Below, in pieces: positions 27,285 to 35,587 of a DNA stretch of 64,000 nt; within the stretch, counting starts at the first letter, position 1; the number at the start of each line of letters is the position of its first letter. This stretch comes from Fictibacillus sp. FJAT-27399 (GTDB taxonomy: Bacteria > Bacillota > Bacilli > Bacillales > Fictibacillaceae). The notes below the pieces were generated by a model. That model was not told the DNA's origin. It worked only from the letters and a program-made list of their open reading frames with translations, and did no database searches. Location of the stretch: NCBI RefSeq assembly GCF_001510655.1, contig NZ_LMVC01000002.1:517700-581699 (forward strand). Direction: 5' to 3'. Position numbers and translations under genes: made by a program.

Positions 27285-27914
27285 ATGTCTGTTGTACCTT
27301 TTATCATGGAGAAAGAACACCAAAGTGTGGTCACTTCTCAAGAAGAATTTTCATTAGAAGGAACTAAAATTTTATTGATTAATCTAGATATTGATCAGAT
27401 TAAAGAAAGGCATGAAGCCAATACATCTTACGATTTAAGAGTTGGTAATGAATATCTTGATCATAGAGAAACGCGGCAAATGAGGCTGACTGATGATGAT
27501 TATATTACACTTAATCCTGGAGCAGCAGTTATTATTGAAACTGAAGAGTACATACAATTTCCGCGGTATAGATTTGGACAAATCCTCCCTAAGGTCGGTT
27601 TACTTCGTGTAGGAATATCTAACACGACTTCTAAGATAGATCCCGGATATAGAGGGAAATTATTAATCACTGTATTTAATTTAGGTAAAAGAACTGTAAA
27701 GCTGAAAAAGGGTGAAAAATTTTGCAGTTTAATAATTCAAGACGTTTTACCTGATGGTATAAGGGTATATGACAAAGAACCCAAGCAATTAGAAAGTAAT
27801 CCTAAAGGTAAGATGAATAATACTATAAAAGATTTTATTACAGGTCCGTATTGGGGTTTTATTAGCTTATTAGTTGCATCAGCAATTGCACTACTAAATA
27901 TTTTTTATAAATAA
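27285..27914 (+). CDS. Degenerate dCTP deaminase/dUTPase-fold protein with C-terminal membrane anchor
   Basis: A 209-residue protein of the same superfamily as its neighbour. NTSYDLRVGNEY (46-57), PGAAVIIETEEYIQFP (78-93) and SKIDPGYRGKLLITVFNLG (116-134) align with Dcd, but the GRSS-x-x-R core is replaced by PKVGLLRVG and the catalytic Glu of TLE is lost (ITV), so deaminase activity is unlikely; the Asp of the dUTPase-like IDPGYRG motif remains. A single hydrophobic helix at about 188-206 ends the protein, predicting tail anchoring with the fold in the cytosol. GGGGGA precedes the ATG, 27 bases after dcd. Function unknown. Confidence 0.7.
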   Translation: MSVVPFIMEKEHQSVVTSQEEFSLEGTKILLINLDIDQIKERHEANTSYDLRVGNEYLDHRETRQMRLTDDDYITLNPGAAVIIETEEYIQFPRYRFGQILPKVGLLRVGISNTTSKIDPGYRGKLLITVFNLGKRTVKLKKGEKFCSLIIQDVLPDGIRVYDKEPKQLESNPKGKMNNTIKDFITGPYWGFISLLVASAIALLNIFYK

Positions 27915-27964
27915 TAGTGATTGAGCCACAGTGTATTTAAAGTATTAATTTCATTATATTCAAT

Positions 27965-28000
27965 AAAAAAAGATGCTGATAAAAACAGCATCTTTTTTTA
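27965..28000 (+). terminator. Terminator after the dcd pair
   Basis: AAAAAAGATGCTG/CAGCATCTTTTTT, a perfect stem with a seven-base loop and T run; the A-rich 5' side makes it potentially bidirectional. Confidence 0.92.
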
Positions 28001-28062
28001 TTATTATTATGTTTAACAAATAAGCTTTGTTATAATAAGTTTGAATAAGGGAGGTAGCAGTA

Positions 28063-28548
28063 TTGGATTTTGAACAACTATATTTAATGCAAAAAAAATT
28101 AAATGATAAAATTATTAATGCTCATCAATTGCAAAATAAAGAACTTTACTATGAACATTTATTTGCACTGATTGTTGAAATTGGAGAACTAGCAAATGAA
28201 ACTCGATGTTTTAAATATTGGAGTGTTAAACCACCTTCTGAACATTCCGTTATTTTGGAAGAGTATGTTGACGGATTGCACTTTATTTTATCAATAGGTC
28301 TTGATTTAGGTTTTACGAAGTATGAAGATATTGATAAGTGTATTAATAACAATTTAGTCTCACAATTTTTATATCTTTATAAAATAATAACAATGCTCCA
28401 GGAAAATAAAGAAAAAGAAATTTATAATAAACTTATTTCTACATACCTAGGATTAGGTGCTATGCTGGAATTTTCAGAGCAAGAGATTTTTATTGGGTAC
28501 TGTAAAAAAAATGAGGAGAACCATGAAAGGCAAAAGAAAGGGTATTAA
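28063..28548 (+). CDS. All-alpha (dimeric type) dUTP diphosphatase
   Basis: Hydrolyses dUTP to dUMP and pyrophosphate, keeping uracil out of DNA and feeding thymidylate synthesis. The 161-residue protein belongs to the MazG-like dUTPase_2 family: metal ligands lie in EIGELANE (39-46) and EEYVDG (66-71), RCFKYWS supplies the uracil pocket, and the C-terminal YCKKN-x-x-NHERQ-x-x-GY is characteristic. The start is TTG behind GGGAGGT. It is AT-rich like the two preceding genes but has its own region after a terminator. It may belong to the island, or be the lineage's normal dUTPase near sspI. Confidence 0.88.
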   Translation: MDFEQLYLMQKKLNDKIINAHQLQNKELYYEHLFALIVEIGELANETRCFKYWSVKPPSEHSVILEEYVDGLHFILSIGLDLGFTKYEDIDKCINNNLVSQFLYLYKIITMLQENKEKEIYNKLISTYLGLGAMLEFSEQEIFIGYCKKNEENHERQKKGY

Positions 28549-28557
28549 TAGTAAAGG

Positions 28558-28595
28558 AAAAAAGTTTCCCGTGAATCTCACGGGAAACTTTTTTA
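28558..28595. terminator. Bidirectional terminator between the dUTPase gene and sspI
   Basis: A long perfect stem (AAAAAAGTTTCCCGTGA with its complement) and a three-base loop, flanked by A and T runs. It serves both convergent genes and reaches the sspI stop codon. Confidence 0.92.
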
Positions 28596-28799
28596 TTTTA
28601 AACCGCTGGAAAGTGTGGAAAGCAGTTCTTCTTTTTTCTGGTTGTCGGATTCTTTCCAGATCACTTCAAACAGTACACCAAGACCGGGAAGCATTTTTTC
28701 TTCACCGCTTTGGATCGCATCAACGATTGTACTTTCCAATTGTTCTTTATTGTTTCCGGAAACATTGGCAAGAACTGCTTTACGGATATCGATATCCAT
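28593..28799 (-). CDS. sspI: Small acid-soluble spore protein SspI
   Basis: A 68-residue minor SASP of the spore core. The conserved stretch [29 protein letters not shown] is nearly that of B. subtilis SspI. ATG 28799 is selected because GAGGTG lies six bases upstream; two more in-frame starts (28802, 28808) crowd that site. It is transcribed towards the dUTPase gene and away from ysgA, and should be forespore-specific by family. Confidence 0.94.
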   Translation of the reverse strand: MDIDIRKAVLANVSGNNKEQLESTIVDAIQSGEEKMLPGLGVLFEVIWKESDNQKKEELLSTLSSGLK

Positions 28800-28934
28800 C
28801 ATTATCACCTCAAACAGATTTATTTCATTAAGTTTGTGACTATTCCCTAGTTTTTATTAAGGGCCGATGGATTATGTATCATTTTGAAGATATAATAAAA
28901 AAAGTTGAAAGAGATTAAAGGATGGTTGAACCAA

Positions 28935-29699
28935 ATGAAACGGATTGAATCAGAACAAAATGCTTCCATAAAACAATGGAAAAAACTATACACGAGAAAA
29001 GAACGGGATAAATTAGGACAATACATTATTGAAGGGCCTCATCTGATTGAAGAAGCAATGAACCATAACGTCCAGATTGCTCATCTGATTATAGAGGAAT
29101 CCTACCCGATGCCGAATGAATGGGAACAGCTTCGCCTGGACCCATGGGTAGTTTCTAAAAAAATCATGGGAATCCTAAGTGATACTGAACATCCGCAGGG
29201 AGTTTTGGCAATTTGCCGTATGAGTTCAAAGGAGTTACAAGTAAAAACCGGCGGAAAATACCTGCTTGTGGACGGCGTTCAGGATCCTGGAAACCTTGGT
29301 ACAATAATTAGAACCGCAGACGCTGCAGGTCTGGACGGGATTGTGCTTGGTGAAGGAACTGTCGATGTTTATAACAGCAAGGTTCTTCGCTCTACACAAG
29401 GTTCGCTGTTCCATCTTCCCGTTGTAAAAGGAAATCTTCAGGATTGGATCGCAGCATGCAGACAGGAACATGTACCTGTTTTCGTTTCTGCACTAAAAGG
29501 TGCCCAATCATTGCATGACGTGCAATCTTCAGGAACGTTTGCGCTCGTTGTAGGAAACGAAGGCAGCGGAGTGAGGATGGAAATTATGGAATCCGCAGAC
29601 CAGCTTGTCTATATCCCTATGTTCGGGAATGCTGAATCACTAAACGTTGCTGTTGCGGCTGGAATCATGCTGTATGAACTTCAGAAGAACAGGAAATAA
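28935..29699 (+). CDS. ysgA: TrmH/SpoU-family RNA methyltransferase
   Basis: SAM-dependent 2'-O-ribose methyltransferase, 254 residues, probably acting on rRNA or tRNA. The N-terminal substrate-binding domain (about 1-95, with EGPHLIEEAM) precedes the SPOUT knot domain with motif 1 (DPGNLGTIIRTADAAG), motif 2 (FALVVGNEGSGV) and motif 3 (IPMFGNAESLNVAVAAGIMLYE). ATG 28935 gives MKRIES, as in B. subtilis YsgA, and follows AAAGGATGG; an upstream TTG in frame is less likely. It is located next to sspI and pheS, as in related bacilli. Confidence 0.9.
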   Translation: MKRIESEQNASIKQWKKLYTRKERDKLGQYIIEGPHLIEEAMNHNVQIAHLIIEESYPMPNEWEQLRLDPWVVSKKIMGILSDTEHPQGVLAICRMSSKELQVKTGGKYLLVDGVQDPGNLGTIIRTADAAGLDGIVLGEGTVDVYNSKVLRSTQGSLFHLPVVKGNLQDWIAACRQEHVPVFVSALKGAQSLHDVQSSGTFALVVGNEGSGVRMEIMESADQLVYIPMFGNAESLNVAVAAGIMLYELQKNRK

Positions 29700-29732
29700 C
29701 AAAAAGGAATACATTATAAATTAGATTGGCAA

Positions 29733-29761
29733 TTGCACAGATAAGGAAGTTCAACTATAAT
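29733..29761 (+). promoter_or_regulatory. Sigma-A promoter of pheST
   Basis: TTGCAC (29733-29738) and TATAAT (29756-29761) with a 17-base spacer, upstream of the T-box leader. Confidence 0.75.
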
Positions 29762-29767
29762 AAGAAG

Positions 29768-30031
29768 ACAACTGCATGAATAAAATGCATCGATGGAGAG
29801 TAGTAAATAAGAGCTCGCCGGCAAAGGGAGGAAACACCTTGACTGAAAGTGTTTCTCCGGTAGAATTTATCGAATTCGCTCCTGAGCAGTCGCCTGAACC
29901 TACAAGTAGGGTGGACCGGACCAAGTCCGTTATGAAAACGAAGTGAACAAGTATGATGGCGTTGGCCTGAATTCTTGATTAATCTGGGTGGTACCGCGAA
30001 TCCTCGTCCCTTTTATGGACGGGGTTTTTTT
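29768..30031 (+). promoter_or_regulatory. T-box leader of pheST with terminator
   Basis: The T-box CTGGGTGGTACCGCG occupies about 29984-29998 and is followed by the terminator CCTCGTCC/GGACGGGG with a T run (30002-30031). The 5' part has the stem I landmarks (GAGAGTAG side, paired AAACAC/GTGTTT). TTC at 29875-29877 in GAATTCGCTCC is the probable phenylalanine specifier. It should couple pheST transcription to uncharged tRNA-Phe. Confidence 0.92.
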
Positions 30032-30054
30032 ATTTCTAAAGGAGGCAAGATGTT

Positions 30055-31089
30055 ATGCAGGACCGATTGCAGGCATTAAAGGAAGAAGCATTGGTGAAAA
30101 TTCAGCAAGCAAATGAGCTGAAAGAATTACAGGACATCAAAGTATCTTATTTGGGTAAAAAAGGGCCGATCACAGAAGTACTGAAAGGGATGGGGAAACT
30201 ATCTCTGGAAGAACGTCCTGTTATTGGGGCTTATGCGAATGAAGTAAGGGATGCGATCACAGCTGCGCTTGATACTAAAATCAGCCAGATGGAACAGGCT
30301 GCTATTGAAGAAAAGCTGAAAAAAGAATCGATCGATGTTACACTTCCGGGCCGGCCGGTCAGAAAGGGGAACTCTCATCCGTTAACGGCAGTCGTTGAAG
30401 AGATTGAAGATCTTTTCTTAACGATGGGCTTCACGGTGGCAGAAGGCCCTGAAGTGGAAACCGATTATTACAATTTTGAAGCACTGAACCTTCCGAAAGG
30501 ACATCCGGCAAGAGACATGCAGGATTCATTCTTTATTACAGAAGACATTCTGCTTCGTACACAGACTTCTCCGGTGCAGGCAAGAACGATGGAAAAACAT
30601 CACGGAAGAGGCCCGGTAAAAATAATTTCTCCGGGGAAAGTGTACAGAAGGGATGACGATGATGCGACTCACTCTCATCAGTTCATGCAGATCGAAGGAC
30701 TTGTCGTCGATGAGAATGTCCGCTTGAGTGACTTAAAAGGTGTTCTTGAAACCTTCGCTAAAAAAATGTTCGGCGAAGAGCGCAAAATCCGATTGCGCCC
30801 AAGCTTTTTCCCATTCACAGAACCGTCTGTCGAGATGGATATTTCCTGTTTTAAATGTGGTGGAAAAGGCTGCTCGATCTGTAAGCATACTGGCTGGATT
30901 GAGATTCTTGGAGCAGGTATGGTCCATCCGAACGTATTGGAGATGGCAGGCTTCGACTCTAAGAAATACACAGGGTTTGCATTTGGAATGGGCCCTGAAC
31001 GGATTGCGATGCTGAAGTATGGCATTGATGATATCCGTCATTTTTACACAAACGATCTTCGTTTCTTAAAACAATTTAAAAAGGCATAA
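30055..31089 (+). CDS. pheS: Phenylalanyl-tRNA synthetase alpha subunit
   Basis: Class II catalytic subunit of 344 residues. The N-terminal coiled coil (about 1-85) contacts tRNA; the catalytic core shows motif 2 ([22 protein letters not shown]), the substrate site [12 protein letters not shown] and motif 3 ([18 protein letters not shown]). The insert [17 protein letters not shown] holds four Cys. GGAGG is nine bases upstream of ATG 30055. Translated with pheT 13 bases downstream as the alpha2-beta2 enzyme. Confidence 0.97.
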   Translation: MQDRLQALKEEALVKIQQANELKELQDIKVSYLGKKGPITEVLKGMGKLSLEERPVIGAYANEVRDAITAALDTKISQMEQAAIEEKLKKESIDVTLPGRPVRKGNSHPLTAVVEEIEDLFLTMGFTVAEGPEVETDYYNFEALNLPKGHPARDMQDSFFITEDILLRTQTSPVQARTMEKHHGRGPVKIISPGKVYRRDDDDATHSHQFMQIEGLVVDENVRLSDLKGVLETFAKKMFGEERKIRLRPSFFPFTEPSVEMDISCFKCGGKGCSICKHTGWIEILGAGMVHPNVLEMAGFDSKKYTGFAFGMGPERIAMLKYGIDDIRHFYTNDLRFLKQFKKA

Positions 31090-31102
31090 GGAGGGGAACC
31101 CT

Positions 31103-33535
31103 GTGTTAGTTTCATATAACTGGCTGAAAGAGTATGTAAATATTAATATCAGTGCTGCAGAGCTTGGTGAAAAAATTACGAAAAGCGGAATTGAAGTAGA
31201 AATCGTGGAATCCCTCAACAAAGGGATTACAGGAGTGGTCGTCGGACATGTGCTGGAATGTGTTCAGCATCCAAATGCCGATAAACTCCGTGTCTGTAAA
31301 GTCGAAATCGGTGAAGAAGACCCGGTACAAATCGTGTGCGGTGCTCCAAACGTGGCTGCTGGCCAAAAAGTGCCGGTAGCGCAAGTAGGTGCTGTACTTC
31401 CTGGAAACTTCAAGATTAAGAAAGCGAAACTTCGCGGAGAAGCGTCTCATGGAATGATCTGTTCACTTACTGAACTTGGTGTGGAAACGAAATTGGTGCC
31501 GAAAGAGTATTCAACAGGGATTTTCGTTATGCCTTCCGATGCGGAAGTTGGCAGCGATGCCTTGAGTTATTTGAACCTGGATGACTATGTTCTTGAACTC
31601 GGATTGACACCAAACCGTGCCGACTGCTTAAACATGATTGGTGTGGCTTACGAGGTTGCTGCCATTCTAAATGAGGAGCTTCGTCTTCCTGAAGTTTCCG
31701 TAGATTATACAGCTGAAAAAGCTTCAGAATATATTTCGGTAAAAGTTGATGCAAAAGAAGATAATCCTTACTACGGAGCTATGGTGATCAAGAATGTTTC
31801 GATCGCGCCATCACCTCTTTGGCTGCAAAACCGTTTGATTGCAGCAGGAATCCGTCCAATCAATAATGTGGTCGATATAACGAACTACGTATTGCTCGAA
31901 TACGGACAGCCGCTCCACGCCTTTGACTATGACCGTTTCGGATCAAAGGAAGTAGTTATCCGCCGGGCGAAAGACGGAGAAGAAATTGTGACGCTTGATG
32001 ATGCTGTACGAATTTTAAACAGCAGCCATCTTGTGATCACCAATGGAGAAGTACCTGTTGCTGTGGCCGGTGTAATGGGCGGAGCAACATCAGAAGTTCA
32101 GGAAGATACGACGACTGTACTGCTGGAAGCTGCTTATTTTGAAGGACAGCGTGTAAGAGCAGCATCCAAGGATCTTGGACTTCGAAGTGAAGCAAGTGCA
32201 CGCTATGAAAAAGGCATCGACCGCAACCGTGTATATGAGGCTGCTCAACGTGCTGCTTCCTTAATGGCGAAATATGCCGGAGGAGAAGTGGCAGAAGGCA
32301 TCGTAGAAGATGGCGAACGCTTGGTAAGTGAAGGAAGAGCTGAAGTCACCCAAACAAGGATTAACAGCTTGCTCGGAACTTCTATTGAAAACGAACAGAT
32401 CATTGAAATCTTTACGAGACTTCGTTTCCAATTTGAGGTACAAGGAGAAACATTCAAGGTTACCGTTCCAGCCCGAAGGCCGGATATTACCATCGATGCG
32501 GATCTTGTAGAGGAAGTGGGAAGAATCTACGGTTATGACCGTATTCCCACAACGTACCTTGTAACGGAAGGCCGTCCAGGAGGATTGAGCCCCTATCAGG
32601 CAGCTCGCAGAAAGGTTATGCGTTATCTTGAAGGCGCCGGGCTCTATCAGACTGTAACATATGCACTGACGACTCCTGAAAAATCAACCAGTTTCTCTTT
32701 TGTGAAGGAGGAGCAGGAAAACGTTCAAACCATCTCGGTTTCCCACCCGATGAGCGAGGAGCGCAGCACTCTTCGCAGTACACTGATTCCGCAGCTTCTT
32801 GAAGTAGTGCGCCACAATCATCACCGTTCAATTGATGATGTAGGTGTCTTTGAAATCAGTTCTGTCTTCTTTGCCTACGAACAGCAGATCTCTGTTCTGC
32901 CTGAAGAGAAAACATATCTCTCCGGTGCACTGACAGGCTTGTGGAATATCCATCCTTGGCAGGGTGAAAAGAAGAAAACAGACTTCTTTGTTGCAAAAGG
33001 AATCCTTGAAGGGTTATTCGAAGAACTCGGATTGTACAGCCGTATCACCTTTGAAAGCGAAAGTTTGAAAGGGATGCATCCTGGAAGAACAGCAGTAATT
33101 AAACTCGACAGCATCACCATCGGCTTGATCGGCCAGATTCATCCTGGAACTCAAAAAGAGTGGGATTTAAACGAGACGTACGTGTTTGAATTGGATCTGG
33201 ATCAGCTTATCCAGGCCACGGTAGAACCTACCGTTTATCAGCCGCTTCCTAGATTCCCTTCCATTACACGGGATATTGCATTGGTGGTTGATAAGAACCT
33301 GCCTGCAGGAGACTTAAACACTGTGATTTATGAAGCGGGAGGAGCTCTCCTCAAGGAAAGCAGCCTGTTTGATCTGTACGAAGGAGAACATATGGAAGAA
33401 GGCAAAAAATCACTCGCCTTTTCTTTGAAATATTTTGATCCGGAACGTACACTTACGGATGAAGAAGTGACAAAAGCTCATGATAACATCCTGCGCAGTC
33501 TGGAAGAACGTTTTGGAGCTGAGCTTCGAAAATAG
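31103..33535 (+). CDS. pheT: Phenylalanyl-tRNA synthetase beta subunit
   Basis: 810-residue partner of PheS. In order: N-terminal tRNA-binding (EMAP-like) domain (about 40-155), B1/B3/B4 editing domain (about 210-400, [21 protein letters not shown] and AVAGVMGG), B5 DNA-binding-like domain, catalytic-like core and C-terminal anticodon-binding FDX-ACB domain (about 718-810, [16 protein letters not shown]). The start is GTG behind GGAGGGG. A bidirectional terminator follows. Confidence 0.97.
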   Translation: MLVSYNWLKEYVNINISAAELGEKITKSGIEVEIVESLNKGITGVVVGHVLECVQHPNADKLRVCKVEIGEEDPVQIVCGAPNVAAGQKVPVAQVGAVLPGNFKIKKAKLRGEASHGMICSLTELGVETKLVPKEYSTGIFVMPSDAEVGSDALSYLNLDDYVLELGLTPNRADCLNMIGVAYEVAAILNEELRLPEVSVDYTAEKASEYISVKVDAKEDNPYYGAMVIKNVSIAPSPLWLQNRLIAAGIRPINNVVDITNYVLLEYGQPLHAFDYDRFGSKEVVIRRAKDGEEIVTLDDAVRILNSSHLVITNGEVPVAVAGVMGGATSEVQEDTTTVLLEAAYFEGQRVRAASKDLGLRSEASARYEKGIDRNRVYEAAQRAASLMAKYAGGEVAEGIVEDGERLVSEGRAEVTQTRINSLLGTSIENEQIIEIFTRLRFQFEVQGETFKVTVPARRPDITIDADLVEEVGRIYGYDRIPTTYLVTEGRPGGLSPYQAARRKVMRYLEGAGLYQTVTYALTTPEKSTSFSFVKEEQENVQTISVSHPMSEERSTLRSTLIPQLLEVVRHNHHRSIDDVGVFEISSVFFAYEQQISVLPEEKTYLSGALTGLWNIHPWQGEKKKTDFFVAKGILEGLFEELGLYSRITFESESLKGMHPGRTAVIKLDSITIGLIGQIHPGTQKEWDLNETYVFELDLDQLIQATVEPTVYQPLPRFPSITRDIALVVDKNLPAGDLNTVIYEAGGALLKESSLFDLYEGEHMEEGKKSLAFSLKYFDPERTLTDEEVTKAHDNILRSLEERFGAELRK

Positions 33536-33547
33536 TAAGCCAAACAG

Positions 33548-33582
33548 AAACCCGCATGTCTCTCTTGAGACTGCGGGTTTTG
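33548..33582. terminator. Bidirectional terminator between pheT and rnhC
   Basis: AAACCCGCA and TGCGGGTTT enclose an inner GTCTC/GAGAC stem; convergent genes lie on both sides. Confidence 0.9.
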
Positions 33583-33597
33583 TTATGAAAATAAAGT

Positions 33598-34542
33598 TTA
33601 GCTCCGCTTGCCGTTTGCTAGATTGAGTGCTTTTTTTGTGTTTGCGAAATGAATCTTTGCGATGTCAGTCAGATAATCTGCACCATACTTGCGGATCATT
33701 TCCGCTGCTTTTAAATCCACTTTGCTGCCGGCGCCTTTCGGGATCTCAATGCCTGTTTTAGCACTGATTTTATCCATCTCTTTAATAAAAGCATAGCGGG
33801 CGAGAATTGATGAGGCGGCCACGGACAGATGAAGCGATTCGCCTTTTGTAGCAAAGAACACTTTGTCTTTTACGATGTTTCCCTCTCTTGAGAGATAATT
33901 ATAATAAACACCCGGCTCGCAGAACTGATCGATCAATATACCGTCCACGTGGAAGTCTTTTGTTTTTTCCAGCACGTTAAGAAGAGCTTTATTATGCAGA
34001 AGAGCTTTCATTTTTCCTTGGCTCATCCCTTTTGCCTGAAGTTCATTGTACCTCCTGTTGGGAAGGACGAGCAGGCTGTAAGGGATGGTATGCAGAAGGT
34101 CCTTGGCGATGGATACGATCTGTTTGTCGTTCAGAAACTTTGAATCCTTTACTCCAAGTTCTTTTAGCAGTTCAAGCTGTGCCGCTGGAACATAGGAGGC
34201 CACGACGGTAATCGGGCCAAAGTAATCTCCCGTTCCCACTTCATCGCTTCCAATAAGAGAGAGTGTACTCACGTTTTCGGGAGGAGCAAAGGCATGGGGC
34301 GGCTTTGCTTTAGCTGGTTTCGGAGAAGCTGCGGGTGGAGGAGAACCCCATTTTCCAGCCTCGATTTCAGCTGTCTTTCCCTGAAAAAGAACCTTGCCTG
34401 ATTTATAGGCCGTTACCGTGCAGCCTGCAGGCTTAGCCGTAAATATGCTGCCAGGCGGGGAAGAAGGCTGGATGTATGCTTGGTAAGCTTCCTTCATTTT
34501 ATTGATCTCTTGGGATGTTACTTTTAATACAGTATTTGCCAT
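33598..34542 (-). CDS. rnhC: Ribonuclease HIII
   Basis: Removes RNA from RNA-DNA hybrids. The 314-residue protein has the N-terminal TBP-like substrate-binding domain of RNase HIII (about 1-80) and a proline/alanine-rich linker (about 82-105) before the RNase H fold. Active-site acidic residues are visible in GSDEVGTGDYFGPITVVA and in VDGILIDQF, and SSILARYAFIKEMD is family-typical. Transcribed opposite to its neighbours pheT and zapA, as in B. subtilis. Confidence 0.95.
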   Translation of the reverse strand: MANTVLKVTSQEINKMKEAYQAYIQPSSPPGSIFTAKPAGCTVTAYKSGKVLFQGKTAEIEAGKWGSPPPAASPKPAKAKPPHAFAPPENVSTLSLIGSDEVGTGDYFGPITVVASYVPAAQLELLKELGVKDSKFLNDKQIVSIAKDLLHTIPYSLLVLPNRRYNELQAKGMSQGKMKALLHNKALLNVLEKTKDFHVDGILIDQFCEPGVYYNYLSREGNIVKDKVFFATKGESLHLSVAASSILARYAFIKEMDKISAKTGIEIPKGAGSKVDLKAAEMIRKYGADYLTDIAKIHFANTKKALNLANGKRS

Positions 34543-34701
34543 CTTTATGTTCCTTTTCTTTCGTTTTATTTTTTAGTAGAATTTGGATAAAATGATAGCT
34601 GGTTTTAGAACAAATATTTTCATAACCGTTCGCTTTCTGTTAAGATAATGATTAGAGTTCATAGCTTTTTTGCAAGTGGAACTATGATTGGAGGTAATTT
34701 C

Positions 34702-34965
34702 GTGGCGGAAGACAATATGAAAGCAAGGACCATTGTAGAAATCTTTGGTCAAAAATACACAGTAATAGGAACTGAGACTTCCAGCCACATTCGTTCGGTA
34801 GCTGCTATGGTTGACGAAAAGATGCGGGATATCCAGCAATATAATGCAGTATTGGATACGAAACAGCTTGCCGTTCTGACAGCTGTTAATCTGATGAACG
34901 AATACTTAAAGACTAAAGAAGAGCTGGAAAAATTGCAACAGCAGATTAGGAAAGAGGATAAATAA
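34702..34965 (+). CDS. zapA: Cell division protein ZapA
   Basis: FtsZ-ring stabiliser of 87 residues. The N-terminal beta domain (KARTIVEIFGQKYTVIGTETSSHI) is followed by a long coiled-coil helix (about 40-85). GTG 34702 is chosen because GGAGGT lies six bases upstream and the length then matches B. subtilis ZapA. The stop is adjacent to the ATG of the cvpA gene, indicating translational coupling. Confidence 0.92.
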   Translation: MAEDNMKARTIVEIFGQKYTVIGTETSSHIRSVAAMVDEKMRDIQQYNAVLDTKQLAVLTAVNLMNEYLKTKEELEKLQQQIRKEDK

Positions 34966-35505
34966 ATGCTAGATATTATTTTAATTGTTATATTGATTGC
35001 CGGTTTTTTTATCGGACTGAAACGAGGTTTGGTCATGCAGGTTGTCCATCTCGTTGGGTTTATAGCGGCTTACGTCGTGGCTTATCTATATTTTGACGAC
35101 TTGGCGCCTCATTTAAAATTGTGGATTCCATATCCTTCGATCGGTAATGACAGCCCGATGTCAACGATACTGAGCAGCATTTCCTTAGAGGATGTATACT
35201 ATCGTGCCATCGCCTTTGCTCTCTTGTTCTTCGGAACGAAGATCATCTTGCAGATCGTAGGAAACATGCTTAACTTTGTAGCTGACCTGCCGCTGCTCCG
35301 CACGGTAAACCGCTGGCTCGGAGGAGTCCTGGGATTTATCGAAGTTTATCTGATTTTATTCTTATTGCTATATGTCGCTTCGTTGATTCCGTCTGGTTCC
35401 ATCCATACGGCTTACCAGGATTCCTTTATCGGACAGGGAATGGTTGAAAATACTCCAGTATTCTCTGAAACGATTAAAGATTTATGGTCAAAAAATATGG
35501 GGTAA
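34966..35505 (+). CDS. CvpA family membrane protein
   Basis: A 179-residue protein with four hydrophobic segments (about 2-20, 25-45, 78-103 and 118-142) of the CvpA family, named after a colicin V secretion factor; in bacilli (YshB) the role is unclear. IAGFFIGLKRGLVMQVVHLVGFIAAYVVA and LLRTVNRWLGGVLGFIEVYLIL match the family. It starts directly after the zapA stop, with a terminator overlapping its end. Confidence 0.85.
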   Translation: MLDIILIVILIAGFFIGLKRGLVMQVVHLVGFIAAYVVAYLYFDDLAPHLKLWIPYPSIGNDSPMSTILSSISLEDVYYRAIAFALLFFGTKIILQIVGNMLNFVADLPLLRTVNRWLGGVLGFIEVYLILFLLLYVASLIPSGSIHTAYQDSFIGQGMVENTPVFSETIKDLWSKNMG

Positions 35506-35533
35506 AACTTCTCTTTAACAGAGAAGTTTTTTT
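35504..35533 (+). terminator. Terminator after zapA-cvpA
   Basis: AAAACTTCTCT/AGAGAAGTTTT stem with a five-base loop and T run, starting inside the stop codon. Confidence 0.88.
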
Positions 35534-35587
35534 ACCGTCCATAGTAATCGGCAATGCGGTACAAGTTTTGTGAAAGAGGGTGTTCAT

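Noticed and set aside
26745-27914. The two Dcd-fold genes as a recent tandem duplication
   Set aside because: They share only scattered motifs, with different catalytic cores and ends, so the divergence is old.
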